Below are positions 19,043 through 27,377 of a DNA stretch of 64,000 bases, piece after piece. Location: positions 56,134-120,133 of the forward strand of contig PLXC01000074.1 of assembly GCA_003151275.1 (NCBI GenBank). The letters are read 5' to 3'. The position numbers were made by a program, and so were the translations under genes. Source of the DNA: Candidatus Melainabacteria bacterium (GTDB lineage Bacteria > Cyanobacteriota > Vampirovibrionia > Obscuribacterales > Obscuribacteraceae). Numbering within the stretch: the stretch's first letter is position 1; each line of letters starts with the position of its first letter. The notes beneath the pieces are model-generated. The model saw nothing but the letters and a program-made list of their open reading frames with translations, did no database searches and was not told where the DNA came from.

Positions 19043-19633
19043 ATGGCCGATATCGATTACAAGCCAGAAGGTTCTGCAGGACATTCATTATCCAGCCTGG
19101 CTAGCGGACTCTGGAACGAAATTTCGTCGGTTCCTTCAAACGTTTGGAATCATTATAAGGAAAATACCGGCACCGCTCTCCTCGAAACCCTCTGCCCACC
19201 TTTACTAATTGTCGATGCCGAAGTCAGAGCTCACGAAAATAACAGCAATGACACGCCGTTGACACCAGCAGCAAACTCAATGAAGAATATGATTGAAGAT
19301 TCGATCTTGCACGCCAACACCAGCCAGTTGAAGGACCTCATGGTTCTCCACAGCGGTGACCCAAGTGCCTTAACTAGAATTATGCATGATGCACAAAAGG
19401 ATCTCGATCAGTATGGTGTCAAACTCGACTACAAAGTCGATGATTCAGGCAAAGGTCAACTGCACCTCGCTACTGCCACACATTTTATGAACACGAGCAG
19501 CGATGGAACGCAAACCTCTGGTGACGTCAGAAACGGCAAAGAAATAGCCGCTCCAAACAACTCCACCGCCGACTTGCGTTCAATCGCACAAGATGCGCAA
19601 AACTATACGCAACAACGTTTCCGCAATCCATAG
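19043..19633 (+). CDS. orphan hydrophilic protein, 196 residues
   Basis: Not recognised. I start at ATG 19043, with GGAGGG seven bases upstream; the in-frame TTG at 18986 has no such site. There is no signal peptide or membrane helix. The N-terminal third contains aromatic residues (LWNEISSVPSNVWNHYKEN), the middle a helical segment (MKNMIEDSILHANTSQLKDL), and the end is Asn/Thr/Gln-rich. No domain seen. It stands alone, convergent with the first ECF-type sigma gene. Confidence 0.65.
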   Translation: MADIDYKPEGSAGHSLSSLASGLWNEISSVPSNVWNHYKENTGTALLETLCPPLLIVDAEVRAHENNSNDTPLTPAANSMKNMIEDSILHANTSQLKDLMVLHSGDPSALTRIMHDAQKDLDQYGVKLDYKVDDSGKGQLHLATATHFMNTSSDGTQTSGDVRNGKEIAAPNNSTADLRSIAQDAQNYTQQRFRNP

Positions 19634-19749
19634 ACAACCTCAGCGATTCCTACAATTTAAATACTCTCGGACCTCAGACATGCATGAACAACTGTCCATA
19701 GCACATAGCAGCGGCATCCGAGAAAGACGAACAGCAAGGTATAAATAAA

Positions 19750-19777
19750 CGAGTGAACATCTGGAGATGTTCACTCG
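19750..19777. terminator. perfect 13-bp inverted repeat between convergent genes
   Basis: CGAGTGAACATCT and its exact complement are separated by GG, so the real loop is about 4 nt. It sits midway between the 19633 stop and the 19818 stop of convergent genes, so it could end both transcripts. Flanking T tracts are weak. Confidence 0.5.
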
Positions 19778-19817
19778 ATGAATTTTCAAACTTTCGATTC
19801 GAACTTTCGGACAAATC

Positions 19818-20474
19818 TTATGCTGATTTTTCGGTGCGGAATTGAGGGCGCAAGATGTTTTGTACTTTGGTGCGAGCTCTTGAAATTCTAGATTTAACGG
19901 TACCTATATCGGTGTGCGTGATCTTTGCGATTTCATCGTATGGAAGATCTTCTACTTCGCGCAAGATGATTGCAGTTCTGAACTGACGTGGCAGTGTGGA
20001 GATAGCTTCGTCGACAGATTTGCGCAAGTCCTTGCGATCGTAAAGCTCATCAGGGCCAGCAGCTGGGTCAGCGATGTCGCGGCTTGGGCTGTCGTCTTCG
20101 TCGCCGTTCATCGGTGCGTCGAGTGACATGATGATGGTTTGACGTGGGCGTTTTCTCAATTCGTCATAGAAGAGGTTGGTGACAATTTGTCCCATCCAAG
20201 ACTTGAATGCTTTTGGATTTTGCAATTTGCTGATGCCTTTCCAAATTCTGATGCAAGCTTCTTGAGCGAGGTCAGCAGTATCGTTCCAGTCTGGAGCGAG
20301 TTTGTAGAGCATTGCATACAAATTACGTTGGTGGCGCTTGATCAGCACATCGAAGGCTGCTTGATCTTGTTGTTGGCACAACAGAACTAACTGAGCATCG
20401 TCCATCTGACTGTATCCGGTGCGTACAAGGCTCAAGGTTGGTTGTTGTTTAGCTTCTGTCTTCGCGGTGTTCAT
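19818..20474 (-). CDS. ECF-type RNA polymerase sigma factor, copy 1
   Basis: 218 residues. Region 2 at about 30-105 (LCQQQDQAAFDVLIKRHQRN, DLAQEACIRIWKG, WMGQIVTNLFYDELRK) binds core polymerase and the -10 element. A linker with acidic residues follows. Region 4 at about 155-210 (LPRQFRTAIILREVEDLPYD, then TDIGTVKSRISRARTKV) is the -35-binding helix-turn-helix. The ATG has GGAGG five bases upstream. It is close to a duplicate of 21288-21947: region 2 and region 4 agree nearly residue by residue. No anti-sigma gene adjoins either copy, which is unusual for ECF factors. Confidence 0.92.
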   Translation of the reverse strand: MNTAKTEAKQQPTLSLVRTGYSQMDDAQLVLLCQQQDQAAFDVLIKRHQRNLYAMLYKLAPDWNDTADLAQEACIRIWKGISKLQNPKAFKSWMGQIVTNLFYDELRKRPRQTIIMSLDAPMNGDEDDSPSRDIADPAAGPDELYDRKDLRKSVDEAISTLPRQFRTAIILREVEDLPYDEIAKITHTDIGTVKSRISRARTKVQNILRPQFRTEKSA

Positions 20475-20656
20475 ATCGCCTCCAGGCGGTTGAAGTTGTT
20501 GTCCACTTCTTCATAGTACTGTGGGTGAAGTTCGCCTGTAATCCAGCCTTTCAGGTATCCATCAATCGGGGTATAGTGCCATACCTCGTGCCTTGAAAGA
20601 TGCAATCTGTCGGAGCTTTGAACAGCACAAACGCCTTTTGCATATCTAAGCGGCAT
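20471..20656 (-). CDS. possible leader ORF overlapping the sigma gene
   Basis: A 61-residue frame ends in GCGATATGA, its stop overlapping the ATG of sigma copy 1 by 4 bases. Its last 35 codons start DGYLKGWITGELHPQYY. The same DNA is kept upstream of sigma copy 2, where the frame differs. It may be a coupled leader peptide or simply a conserved untranslated leader. The ATG at 20656 has only a weak G-run beside it. Low certainty that it is translated. Confidence 0.3.
   Translation of the reverse strand: MPLRYAKGVCAVQSSDRLHLSRHEVWHYTPIDGYLKGWITGELHPQYYEEVDNNFNRLEAI
20537..20563 (-). promoter_or_regulatory. leader element shared by the two sigma genes (copy 1)
   Basis: 27 bp here match 22010-22036 in 25 positions (minus-strand core GGATACCTG-nn-GGCTGGATTACA), at about the same distance before each sigma start (63 bp). 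Further downstream matches reach the start codons. This is either a shared control site or leftover similarity from duplication. Confidence 0.5.
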
Positions 20657-20777
20657 CCCCCGACCGCAATAATCTACATTAATTAAGGGAACTATTTTTA
20701 CTCGTCAATAAACTCGACTATAAGTGACGGCTGAAGATCGTTTCCGGACACGGTTAGGCGCTGCAATGAGTCATCCA

Positions 20778-20910
20778 GGGATGGATCCAGCGATGGAGTA
20801 ATCCAGGTTGGATCCAGCGATGGAGTAATCCATGATGGATTCAGCGATGGAGTAACCAGGATGGATTCAGCGATGGAGTAACCAGGATGGATTCAGCGAT
20901 GGAGTAATCC
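20778..20910. repeat. five tandem copies of a 26-27 bp unit
   Basis: The unit reads GATGGATTCAGCGATGGAGTAACCAG (26 bp). The left two copies are 27 bp, with GGATCC and AATCCAG variants, and the two central right copies are identical. Copies are contiguous with no spacers. They lie 5' of sigma copy 1 and 3' of the hexapeptide-repeat gene. The gap 20657-20950 holds nothing else I can name. Confidence 0.85.
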
Positions 20911-20950
20911 CCACGGTAGGTCCATACGCACTGACGGAGTTCTGCGTCGC

Positions 20951-21241
20951 CTAGGCGGCGGTTGGTCTCTTTGGCTTCCAATTGATAGAGCAAACTCCGT
21001 TCATGCATGCAGGAGCTGTCTGTGAATGGTCCGCGCAGGCAAGTTCTATTACATTGATGAGTTCATCATCGCAACTTAGCTCTACAGTTGAATTGAGTTC
21101 GATAATGTTGCCTAGCGCCACTATGTTAGTAAGCCCGACAACGTTGTTCAATTCAACAGCCGTACGTTTGCGCAATTGAAACACATTGTGTCCAGGCGCG
21201 GCATTCTCGGCTCTCTCTGTGTCAAACAGTCCAGTACTCAT
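20951..21241 (-). CDS. small hexapeptide-repeat protein with Cys-rich tail
   Basis: 96 residues, ATG at 21241 with GGGGAA close upstream. From about residue 31 to 72 there are seven consecutive six-residue units, each opening with Leu: LNNVVG, LTNIVA, LGNIIE, LNSTVE, LSCDDE, LINVIE, LACADH. This periodicity fits a short left-handed beta-helix or a related solenoid. The tail has Cys residues (TAPACMNGVCSIN) and ends basic. No family is recognised and no signal peptide is seen. It lies between the two sigma genes and might be co-transcribed with copy 2 upstream of it; a regulatory role is only a guess. Confidence 0.5.
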   Translation of the reverse strand: MSTGLFDTERAENAAPGHNVFQLRKRTAVELNNVVGLTNIVALGNIIELNSTVELSCDDELINVIELACADHSQTAPACMNGVCSINWKPKRPTAA

Positions 21242-21255
21242 TTCCCCATATCCTT

Positions 21256-21277
21256 TAGTTGTTGTTGTTGTTGTTGT
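21256..21277. repeat. short GTT microsatellite
   Basis: Six GTT triplets in a row between the stop of sigma copy 2 (21288) and the start of the hexapeptide gene (21241). The repeat could vary in length, but it lies in an untranslated spacer. Confidence 0.6.
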
Positions 21278-21287
21278 TATTTTGGAA

Positions 21288-21947
21288 TTACGCAGATTTT
21301 TCGGAGCGAAACTGAGGGCGAAGAATGTTTTGCACTTTTGTCCGTGCTCTCGAGATGCGCGACTTGACTGTGCCGATATCTGTTTGTGTGATCTGCGCGA
21401 TCTCTTCGTATGGAAGATCGTTGACTTCGCGCAAGATAATCGCAGTTCTGAATTGGCGGGGCAGTGTTGCGATAGCTGCTTCTACAGTCTTTTTCGTATC
21501 TTGGCGGTCATAAAGCTCGTCTGGTCCAGCGGCTGGATCAGCGAGGTCTCGTGTTGGTGACTCTCCCTCATCATCTCCGGTCATTGGCGCATCGAGCGAC
21601 ATGATTACAGTTTGACGAGGTCGCTTTCTCAATTCGTCATAGAAGAGGTTGGTGACGATTTGGCCCATCCATGACTTGAATGCCTTTGGATTTTGCAATT
21701 TGTCGATGCCTTTCCAGATTCTGATGAAAGCTTCTTGAGCAAGGTCAGCGGTGTCGTTCCAATCTGGTGCCATTTTATAGAGCATTGCATACACGTTGCG
21801 TTGATGACGATTCATCAATGCGTCGAAAGCAGCTTTGTCTTTCTTCTGGCACAACAATACGAGTTCAGAGTCTTCCAGTTGTTGGTATCGATTACCGTGT
21901 ACTACGGTGAGGTTTGGTTTTTCTGACTTCGATTTGAGGCTTGTCAT
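21288..21947 (-). CDS. ECF-type RNA polymerase sigma factor, copy 2
   Basis: 219 residues from the ATG at 21947 (GGGAG seven bases upstream). An in-frame TTG 54 bp earlier would include the leader that is conserved at copy 1 but not translated there in the same frame, so I do not use it. Regions 2 and 4 are as in copy 1: DLAQEAFIRIWKGIDKLQ, WMGQIVTNLFYDELRKRPRQ and TDIGTVKSRISRARTKV. The main differences from copy 1 lie at the N-terminus and in the acidic linker. Paralogue pair by tandem duplication. Confidence 0.92.
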   Translation of the reverse strand: MTSLKSKSEKPNLTVVHGNRYQQLEDSELVLLCQKKDKAAFDALMNRHQRNVYAMLYKMAPDWNDTADLAQEAFIRIWKGIDKLQNPKAFKSWMGQIVTNLFYDELRKRPRQTVIMSLDAPMTGDDEGESPTRDLADPAAGPDELYDRQDTKKTVEAAIATLPRQFRTAIILREVNDLPYEEIAQITQTDIGTVKSRISRARTKVQNILRPQFRSEKSA

Positions 21948-22009
21948 GGCGGTCTCCCGGTGGGTTAAGTTGCTGTCCATGTCTCCATAATAAACAGGCA
22001 AAACGCCTG

Positions 22010-22036
22010 TGTAATCCAGCCGTACAGGTATCCATC
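22010..22036 (-). promoter_or_regulatory. leader element shared by the two sigma genes (copy 2)
   Basis: 25 of 27 bases equal 20537-20563. Upstream of sigma copy 2. Confidence 0.5.
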
Positions 22037-22100
22037 GGTTGCGGTATGTGCGCGACCGAATGCCTCTACCCCTACGATCAAACTCTCTGCCGGTGGGAAA

Positions 22101-22835
22101 TTAGGCTACCAAGAGTTTGACTGAAGCTATACCTAGCACTAATGCCAAAACTCTTTTCAATGTAATTTGAGAAAAAATATTTGCGCCGAGATGCGAGCCA
22201 ATCAATCCACCTGCAGCAGCTGCCACCAGGAAAGTCCAGTCTGAGCCCACGCTAAACGAATTTGTAATGACGCGACCGATCAAGCCGGCAATTGAATTGA
22301 TCACAATAAACAACGCTGCTGTGCCTGACGCGTGCTTCGCCGTGTCCCAACCTGCGATCACTATTAGGGGACTGAGGAAAATGCCACCGCCAATGCCGAC
22401 TATGCCTGATACCAGACCAATCAAACCACCACATATTGCGGCGACTAATATTCTAGGTGCGTGAAGCTCGCGATTTTCTGATTCTTTTAATGGAATGGCC
22501 AGTCTTACCGCGGCCACAAGTAAGCTTATGGACAATAACCACTCATAAATATTGTTAGGAACGCGAATCATACCCCCTAAAAATGCTGCCGGAATAGAAG
22601 CAATCAGGTACGGAAAAGTAGATCTGACAATTAAATTCTTAGAACGATAATAGGATACTGCTGCAATGCCTGCCACTAAGACATTGAGCATCAGCGCCGT
22701 TGATGAGGCTGTTTGTCTAGGCACTGCCAGAAGAGCCAAAATGGCCAGGTAACCTGATGCTCCACCATGGCCAACCGATGAATAAAGTAGTGCCACCACA
22801 AAAATTGCGATTATGGATAGTGCGTTCGGTTCCAT
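22101..22835 (-). CDS. TauE/SafE-family (TSUP) membrane transporter
   Basis: 244 residues, nearly all hydrophobic, with about eight membrane segments in two halves. Each half has the family's short glycine motif: SVGHGGASGYLAI near residue 20 and SGIVGIGGGIFLSPL near 145. The family exports sulfite, sulfoacetate or other organosulfur anions, or in some cases imports; the substrate here is not known. An OmpR-type regulator gene lies just upstream on the same strand (50 bp), which may be its regulator. Confidence 0.88.
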   Translation of the reverse strand: MEPNALSIIAIFVVALLYSSVGHGGASGYLAILALLAVPRQTASSTALMLNVLVAGIAAVSYYRSKNLIVRSTFPYLIASIPAAFLGGMIRVPNNIYEWLLSISLLVAAVRLAIPLKESENRELHAPRILVAAICGGLIGLVSGIVGIGGGIFLSPLIVIAGWDTAKHASGTAALFIVINSIAGLIGRVITNSFSVGSDWTFLVAAAAGGLIGSHLGANIFSQITLKRVLALVLGIASVKLLVA

Positions 22836-22885
22836 CAGCCGTGGCTCGTTGTATTAAAGTTTCAGTTCAGCACTAACATGGCTGA

Positions 22886-23563
22886 TCAGGAGCTGATCCG
22901 TAACTTGTAACCAACTCTGGGAATTGTTTGAATCACGGAATCTTCTTCACTGGCATCGATTTTCTGCCTCAACCGTTTGATGCATGTGCGGATTGCTTCG
23001 GATGTGGCGTCGCTCTCCGAGTGCCAAACCCGCTGCAATAGTGCTTCTCCGCTAAACACTTCATCAGGATGACGCATGAAAAATTCGAGCAATGCAAATT
23101 CTCGCGGCAAGAGTTGAATCTGTTTTCCACTCTTTGTGAGCTTATATTTGCCGGGATCGATAGACAAGTCGCCAACTGTCAAAATATTTGTTTGCGAACC
23201 AGATGCTCGTCTGAGCATGGCTCGAAGTCTCGCCGATAATTCTTTCATGTTGAAAGGTTTGGTTAGATAATCATCCGCGCCTGAATCCAAGCCACTCTCT
23301 TTGTCGGCAATTCCGCCTTTGCCTGTAAGCATTATGATTGGCGCATTCCCCTTCTCTGCACGATAGTGACGCAAGATCTCAAGCCCGCTCATTTCCGGTA
23401 AGGACCAGTCTAAAATGATGGTGTCATATTTGCATAATCGCAAACGTTCCATGCCTTCACGACCGTTGTGCACCACTTCAACCGAATGGTGCTCGAATGA
23501 TAACCATTCGACGATCATGACAGCTAGGTCAACATCATCTTCGACGAGCAGAATCTTGGCCAT
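22886..23563 (-). CDS. OmpR-type response regulator
   Basis: 225 residues. Receiver domain at 1-120 (LLVEDDVDLAV, acceptor Asp in IILDWSLPEMSG, Thr in MLTGKG, Lys in YLTKPF) and a winged helix at about 130-222 (LLPREFALLEFFMRHPDEVF and TIPRVGYKL). It would act as a phosphorylation-dependent transcription factor. No histidine kinase gene is next to it, so it is an orphan here. It lies 72 bp after the frameshifted methyltransferase gene and 50 bp before the TSUP gene, all on the minus strand. Confidence 0.93.
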   Translation of the reverse strand: MAKILLVEDDVDLAVMIVEWLSFEHHSVEVVHNGREGMERLRLCKYDTIILDWSLPEMSGLEILRHYRAEKGNAPIIMLTGKGGIADKESGLDSGADDYLTKPFNMKELSARLRAMLRRASGSQTNILTVGDLSIDPGKYKLTKSGKQIQLLPREFALLEFFMRHPDEVFSGEALLQRVWHSESDATSEAIRTCIKRLRQKIDASEEDSVIQTIPRVGYKLRISS

Positions 23564-23635
23564 AAATTGCGGATCTCACGATAATAACCATCATAATATA
23601 CACGGTTTCTGGCTAACAGCTGCCCGGCGAGGTTC

Positions 23636-24662
23636 TTAATAGTCATCCAGATCTTCTAGAAAAACCTCTTCACCGTCGACGGCAGCCATTTGAAGCGAGC
23701 TTTCGTACAGGGGCTCTTGCCTGGAGGGTTTCCACAACGCTTTTTGCCCGACCTGGCGTGAGACCTCTGCTAAGGCGATACTGGCAAGATGGCGATAACA
23801 GTATTTGTAGGTTTGTCCGGGCAGTTCAATTTGAGCAAAGATGACTTTTGCGGCGACCCGTTGCCAGTCTTCTGCTTCGACGTCAATTTGACTTTCATCG
23901 GCAATGATTATTGCCTGTTGAGGACCTCTGCAAAGATCCACCCTTGGCAAAGACGTCCCAAGGCTTTTGGTAGTCACTACGACTGCCTCGCGCAGTAAAT
24001 ATCTGTCTTCGCGCTTGCTTGGTATCAAACGGATCGGGTTGCGTCCACGACGTGCCGCTGCACGACCTTCTGATTTTGTTATTCTCGCAGCCAAACCAAA
24101 CATTGAACTGATCCTCAATAAATATTCGGTTCCAGCCGAAAGCCGCTGAAGAGCGGATCGCGCTGCCAAGTTCCGCGTGTTCGGTGCCACCAACTAATAG
24201 TATTTCTGGACGCTTCTTTTGCGGTTCGCTGCGAACTTGCATGCGACCTCTAAGACCGTAGGTCAAATAGAAAAGCGCAACAGCGCTTGCCGCTGCCACG
24301 TTGATGCAATTCAGTCGCTTCGAGATCATGGGAATGATAATTGCTTGTGTCGCTATGGTGGCAACTTCACGTGATATACCTTCGCGTTCATTGCCGGCGA
24401 TAACTGCACAGCGCGCCAGATCCGGAAGCTCATAGCCGTAAAGCACTTGCGCGTTCTTCCAATTTTCGAGCCCAAGGACGGGCAAATAATTTTGTTGGAT
24501 TTGTTGGACCGAAATTTCCGACGTGCCAGAAACATCTATTTGACTGCTGTTGCGGATCAGGCAGGCACTGTCAAACATCGCAGCGGCATGGATCATCGCT
24601 TCTAAATTGAAGGGATTTGAAATGCCATCACCAATTAAATCGACCTTGTGCCGAGCTTTCAT
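23636..24662 (-). pseudogene. TrmH/SpoU-type RNA 2'-O-methyltransferase, frameshifted
   Basis: The coding sequence continues in two frames. The start is the ATG at 24662, whose ATGA overlaps the stop of the upstream gene. Frame 1 has the SpoU motifs: motif 1 ISNPFNLEAMIHAAAMFD, motif 2 VIAGNEREGIS and motif 3 PMISKRLNCINVAAASAVAL. It then enters a second region that again resembles motif 1 (GSAIRSSAAFGWNRIFIED). At about 24091-24102 (CCAAACCAAAC) the frame changes by one base, and the other frame continues as LAARITKSEGRAAARRGRNP to a natural end at 23636. An extra base in a G/T run is the simplest cause. It could be a sequence error or a real loss; frame 1 alone still holds the full SpoU domain. 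Confidence 0.65.
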
Positions 24663-25381
24663 ACTGCGGTGTTGAAATAGCTGTGACGACAACGCCTTGC
24701 AAACGCCATGGCCAGAAGTTCGTGCTCCTTCGTTCTAAGTACTTTGGCTGTGCGCTTCCCTTTAAATTGTTGAATAATATGGTGTCCAACTTCGTGCATC
24801 AGAACCTCAAATAGCATGAAGTTAGTTAGCGTCTCTAATGGCCATTCGATTTTGCAGCGCATACCATCTGATGAGAGTTCGATCAACGCACCTGCGCTTT
24901 CAAGCAACAACCTCTCTTCCGATCCCAAACTACCTGACAAAAACCATGGTGCCTCAGGCTGTTCATACAACTGTATCTTGCCTGGAATTGACAGCGAACC
25001 GAAGTTCAATTTACTAATGTTATGGTTTGGACTTTGCAGTAATACTATTTCCTGCACACCGTACCAGGATAGTTCGCCAAAGTGCAATAGAAGCTGGTTG
25101 ATTTGTGATTTGGTGGCTGGGTGAAAAAAACCCTTCCGAGCACGCTTTACTGTGATTTTCGGAGTGTTTGAAACTTCATTGCCAGGACTAAATTTTGAGT
25201 AGTTGTGTATGACTGCGCCGTCTGATTCGACGGCATCTGGTTCGCTGATGCCAAGTTCTTTCAACATTTGCCGGATTCGATGCTCGCGGCTTGCATCGTC
25301 GAGGCCCCGCGTTTCGCGCGGAGAGCGGACGCGGTCTGCAGCTATCAGTTGAGGTGGACGGGTGTGTTTACTTCGAGACAT
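24659..25381 (-). CDS. HExxH-containing metallopeptidase-like protein
   Basis: 240 residues, no signal peptide. The only catalytic-type motif is MHEVGHHIIQQFKGKR (about residue 205), a zincin HExxH. The domain before it (about 85-200) is not recognised by me; it holds mixed beta segments such as GVQEIVLLQSPNHN and FLSGSLGSEERLLLESAGAL. The N-terminus is basic (SRSKHTRPPQL). It is coupled to the downstream methyltransferase gene by a 4-base overlap (ATGA at 24659-24662). Whether it is an active protease is inferred from one motif only. Confidence 0.6.
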   Translation of the reverse strand: MSRSKHTRPPQLIAADRVRSPRETRGLDDASREHRIRQMLKELGISEPDAVESDGAVIHNYSKFSPGNEVSNTPKITVKRARKGFFHPATKSQINQLLLHFGELSWYGVQEIVLLQSPNHNISKLNFGSLSIPGKIQLYEQPEAPWFLSGSLGSEERLLLESAGALIELSSDGMRCKIEWPLETLTNFMLFEVLMHEVGHHIIQQFKGKRTAKVLRTKEHELLAMAFARRCRHSYFNTAV

Positions 25382-25520
25382 TGTCTATTCTTGAAGGCAG
25401 CAACAATGTCAATGGTAACCGAACAAGTCTAATCTACCTAGCTGGAGGTCCACCCATAGGAGGTGTCTCAGCCGACTCAAATAACGCATGTGCATCCGCG
25501 TGAAGGGATGTTCAGTCGAT

Positions 25521-26654
25521 CTAAATCGCGTAGGTGTATCGGCGCGGCAGTGCGACGGTTGCAGGCAAATCAAGTTCTTGTGCGGCTCTCAAGGGCCAAT
25601 ACGGATCTCGCATCATTTCTCGTGCGAGCAAGACAATGTCTGCTTGTTCCTTTTGAATGATCTCGTTGGCTTGCAGCGGCTTAGTAATAAGACCAACAGC
25701 AGCGGTCATAATTTGAGCTTCTCTTTTTACTTTTTCGGCTAGAGGAACTTGGAAGCCAGGCGCGAATGGATATTTATCACCACCGCGAACATTTCCGCTG
25801 CTGCAATCAATTAAGTCCACACCTTCTGTTTTCAAGACTTTAGCTAACTTCACTGAATCGTCCACGGTCCAGCCTCCATCGACCCAATCTGTCGCAGAAA
25901 TTCTTACGGAGAATGGATATCCAGTAGGCCATTCAGCTCGCAATATTTTTGCAGTCTCAACAACAAATCGAATTCGATTTTCAAATGAGCCACCATACTC
26001 GTCAGTGCGGAAGTTTGCGAGCGGTGAATAAAAACTGTTTAGCAAATAGCCGTGGGCGGCATGCAGCTCAAGCCACTTAAATCCGGCGCGCAGTGCTCTT
26101 TGGGCAGCAATTAGGAACTTCTGCTGGATTTCTTTGATCTCCGCAATTGACAGCTCATGAGGTGTTCTAGATGTCGGTGAGAATGGTACAGCGCTCGGAC
26201 CGACACTTTCCCAACCTCCTTGCTCATCGCTCAGATCGACTTTGGTGTGTCTTGATTCTGCTTTCCAGGGGCTTAATGTTGATGCCTTTCGGCCTGCATG
26301 TGCAAGCTGTATCCCTGGCACGGCACCATATTCTTCGATAAAGCTCGTGATCCGTTTCCACATCTCGATGTGTTCTTCTTTATATATGCCGAGGTCGTCC
26401 GGCGTTATGCGACCACGCGGTTCAACAGCTGTTGCTTCGCAGATCACCAGTCCAGCACCGCCAACTGCTCTGGAGCCTAGATGGACTAGGTGCCAGTCTG
26501 TCGCAAACCCATCCACTGAACTGTATTGGCACATCGGTGAAACACCAATTCGATTTTTCAATTTGACATCGCGCACGGTTAGTGGCGAAAATAAGTTAAG
26601 TTTTTCAGTCACCGTATGTGATGCTTCCGCCAATCTGGTCTGTTCCGATGTCAT
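25521..26654 (-). CDS. NADH:flavin oxidoreductase, Old Yellow Enzyme (YqjM-like)
   Basis: 377 residues, an FMN TIM barrel that reduces activated C=C bonds such as those of maleimides and enals. Typical stretches are LKNRIGVSPMCQYSS with the YqjM-class Cys, the substrate-binding His pair region LAHAGRKAS and LHAAHGYLLNSFYSP. NAD(P)H/FMN loops follow (DCSSGNVRGGDKYPF and LLAREMMRDPYWPLRAA). Cytoplasmic. A TetR-family regulator of NemR/AcuR type lies 0.7 kb upstream. The promoter side holds only a partial match (about 26681-26695) to its operator, so control by it is possible, not shown. Confidence 0.92.
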   Translation of the reverse strand: MTSEQTRLAEASHTVTEKLNLFSPLTVRDVKLKNRIGVSPMCQYSSVDGFATDWHLVHLGSRAVGGAGLVICEATAVEPRGRITPDDLGIYKEEHIEMWKRITSFIEEYGAVPGIQLAHAGRKASTLSPWKAESRHTKVDLSDEQGGWESVGPSAVPFSPTSRTPHELSIAEIKEIQQKFLIAAQRALRAGFKWLELHAAHGYLLNSFYSPLANFRTDEYGGSFENRIRFVVETAKILRAEWPTGYPFSVRISATDWVDGGWTVDDSVKLAKVLKTEGVDLIDCSSGNVRGGDKYPFAPGFQVPLAEKVKREAQIMTAAVGLITKPLQANEIIQKEQADIVLLAREMMRDPYWPLRAAQELDLPATVALPRRYTYAI

Positions 26655-26816
26655 TTGAGGCTCCTGGTTTTATCCGAATAGTAGTCTACCTTATCAGTGC
26701 TTGCCTGAGGAGTGGAGCGCCTTTGCTGCATACTGTTCAGTTGCAACGAGGCGCTTTCCCCTCAATTCATTAGTTCGTATCCGCTGACTGCGATTTACCG
26801 ACTGAGCGGGACATAG

Positions 26817-27254
26817 TTAAGCGGCGAGTTTTTGCGACGAGGCAATGACTTTTTCAACAGTGTGCTCTGCGTGTACCGAAACATATGGGTTCTCATCATT
26901 AACGAGAGTAACCAGGACTGTTAGAGCAACGCGTGGATTGTCAGCAAGCTCGTATCGAACTAGTGGATCTTCGTCTTTAGCTAACTTCCAAAGAATTTCC
27001 TCGGAAACTGCAGGATTTTCGGCGAGTGCAGACCGAACTTCAGGATTTGAGTCCGTAGCTAACATCCGCTGAATGAATGTTGGTGTCAGTTGATTCTCAG
27101 CAACCCGCATGCGGATGGTGTAATCCGCACTGTGAGCCAAATCAGCTAATACTTGTGCTGGTGTTTCCGGATGACCTGCGCTCAGATAACTAAGCCAGTA
27201 GTTTGATGGATGGTGCAAAGCACCAGCATTTAACGCAATTGAAGTTGTGCACAT
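26817..27254 (-). CDS. LRV (leucine-rich-repeat variant) protein
   Basis: 145 residues from the ATG at 27254 (GAGGAA upstream); the in-frame start 22 codons earlier lies within the operator-like site. About four units of 22-24 residues fit the LRV/HEAT pattern: HPETPAQVLADLAHSAD, DSNPEVRSALAENPAVSEEI and DEDPLVRYELADNPRVALTV, each with NP or DP turns. Such solenoids bind proteins; some LRV proteins also bind Fe-S, but here only one Cys near the N-terminus is seen. The operator-like site at 27308-27324 precedes it, so it is probably part of the TetR regulon. Confidence 0.75.
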   Translation of the reverse strand: MCTTSIALNAGALHHPSNYWLSYLSAGHPETPAQVLADLAHSADYTIRMRVAENQLTPTFIQRMLATDSNPEVRSALAENPAVSEEILWKLAKDEDPLVRYELADNPRVALTVLVTLVNDENPYVSVHAEHTVEKVIASSQKLAA

Positions 27255-27307
27255 TGTTGTTTCCTCACGGGTTTCAGATTGACACGGGGTTACGTGTAGT
27301 TGTTTTA

Positions 27308-27324
27308 TTAGACCGGTCAACTAA
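27308..27324. promoter_or_regulatory. operator-like palindrome, site 1
   Basis: TTAGACCGGTCAACTAA. It shares TTAGACCGGTCnnCTAw with the site at 28035-28051. The core resembles TAGACC-GGTCTA boxes bound by NemR/AcuR-type TetR regulators. It lies about 55 bp upstream of the LRV start and 54 bp after the regulator stop. Confidence 0.6.
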
Positions 27325-27377
27325 CTGGTTCCGCAGCGAAGTCGGCGGTGGTCGTCTGTTTCACTACAAACCACCAG

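Noticed and set aside
20778..20910. Possible CRISPR array
   Set aside because: The units are contiguous with no spacers, and no cas gene is in the window.
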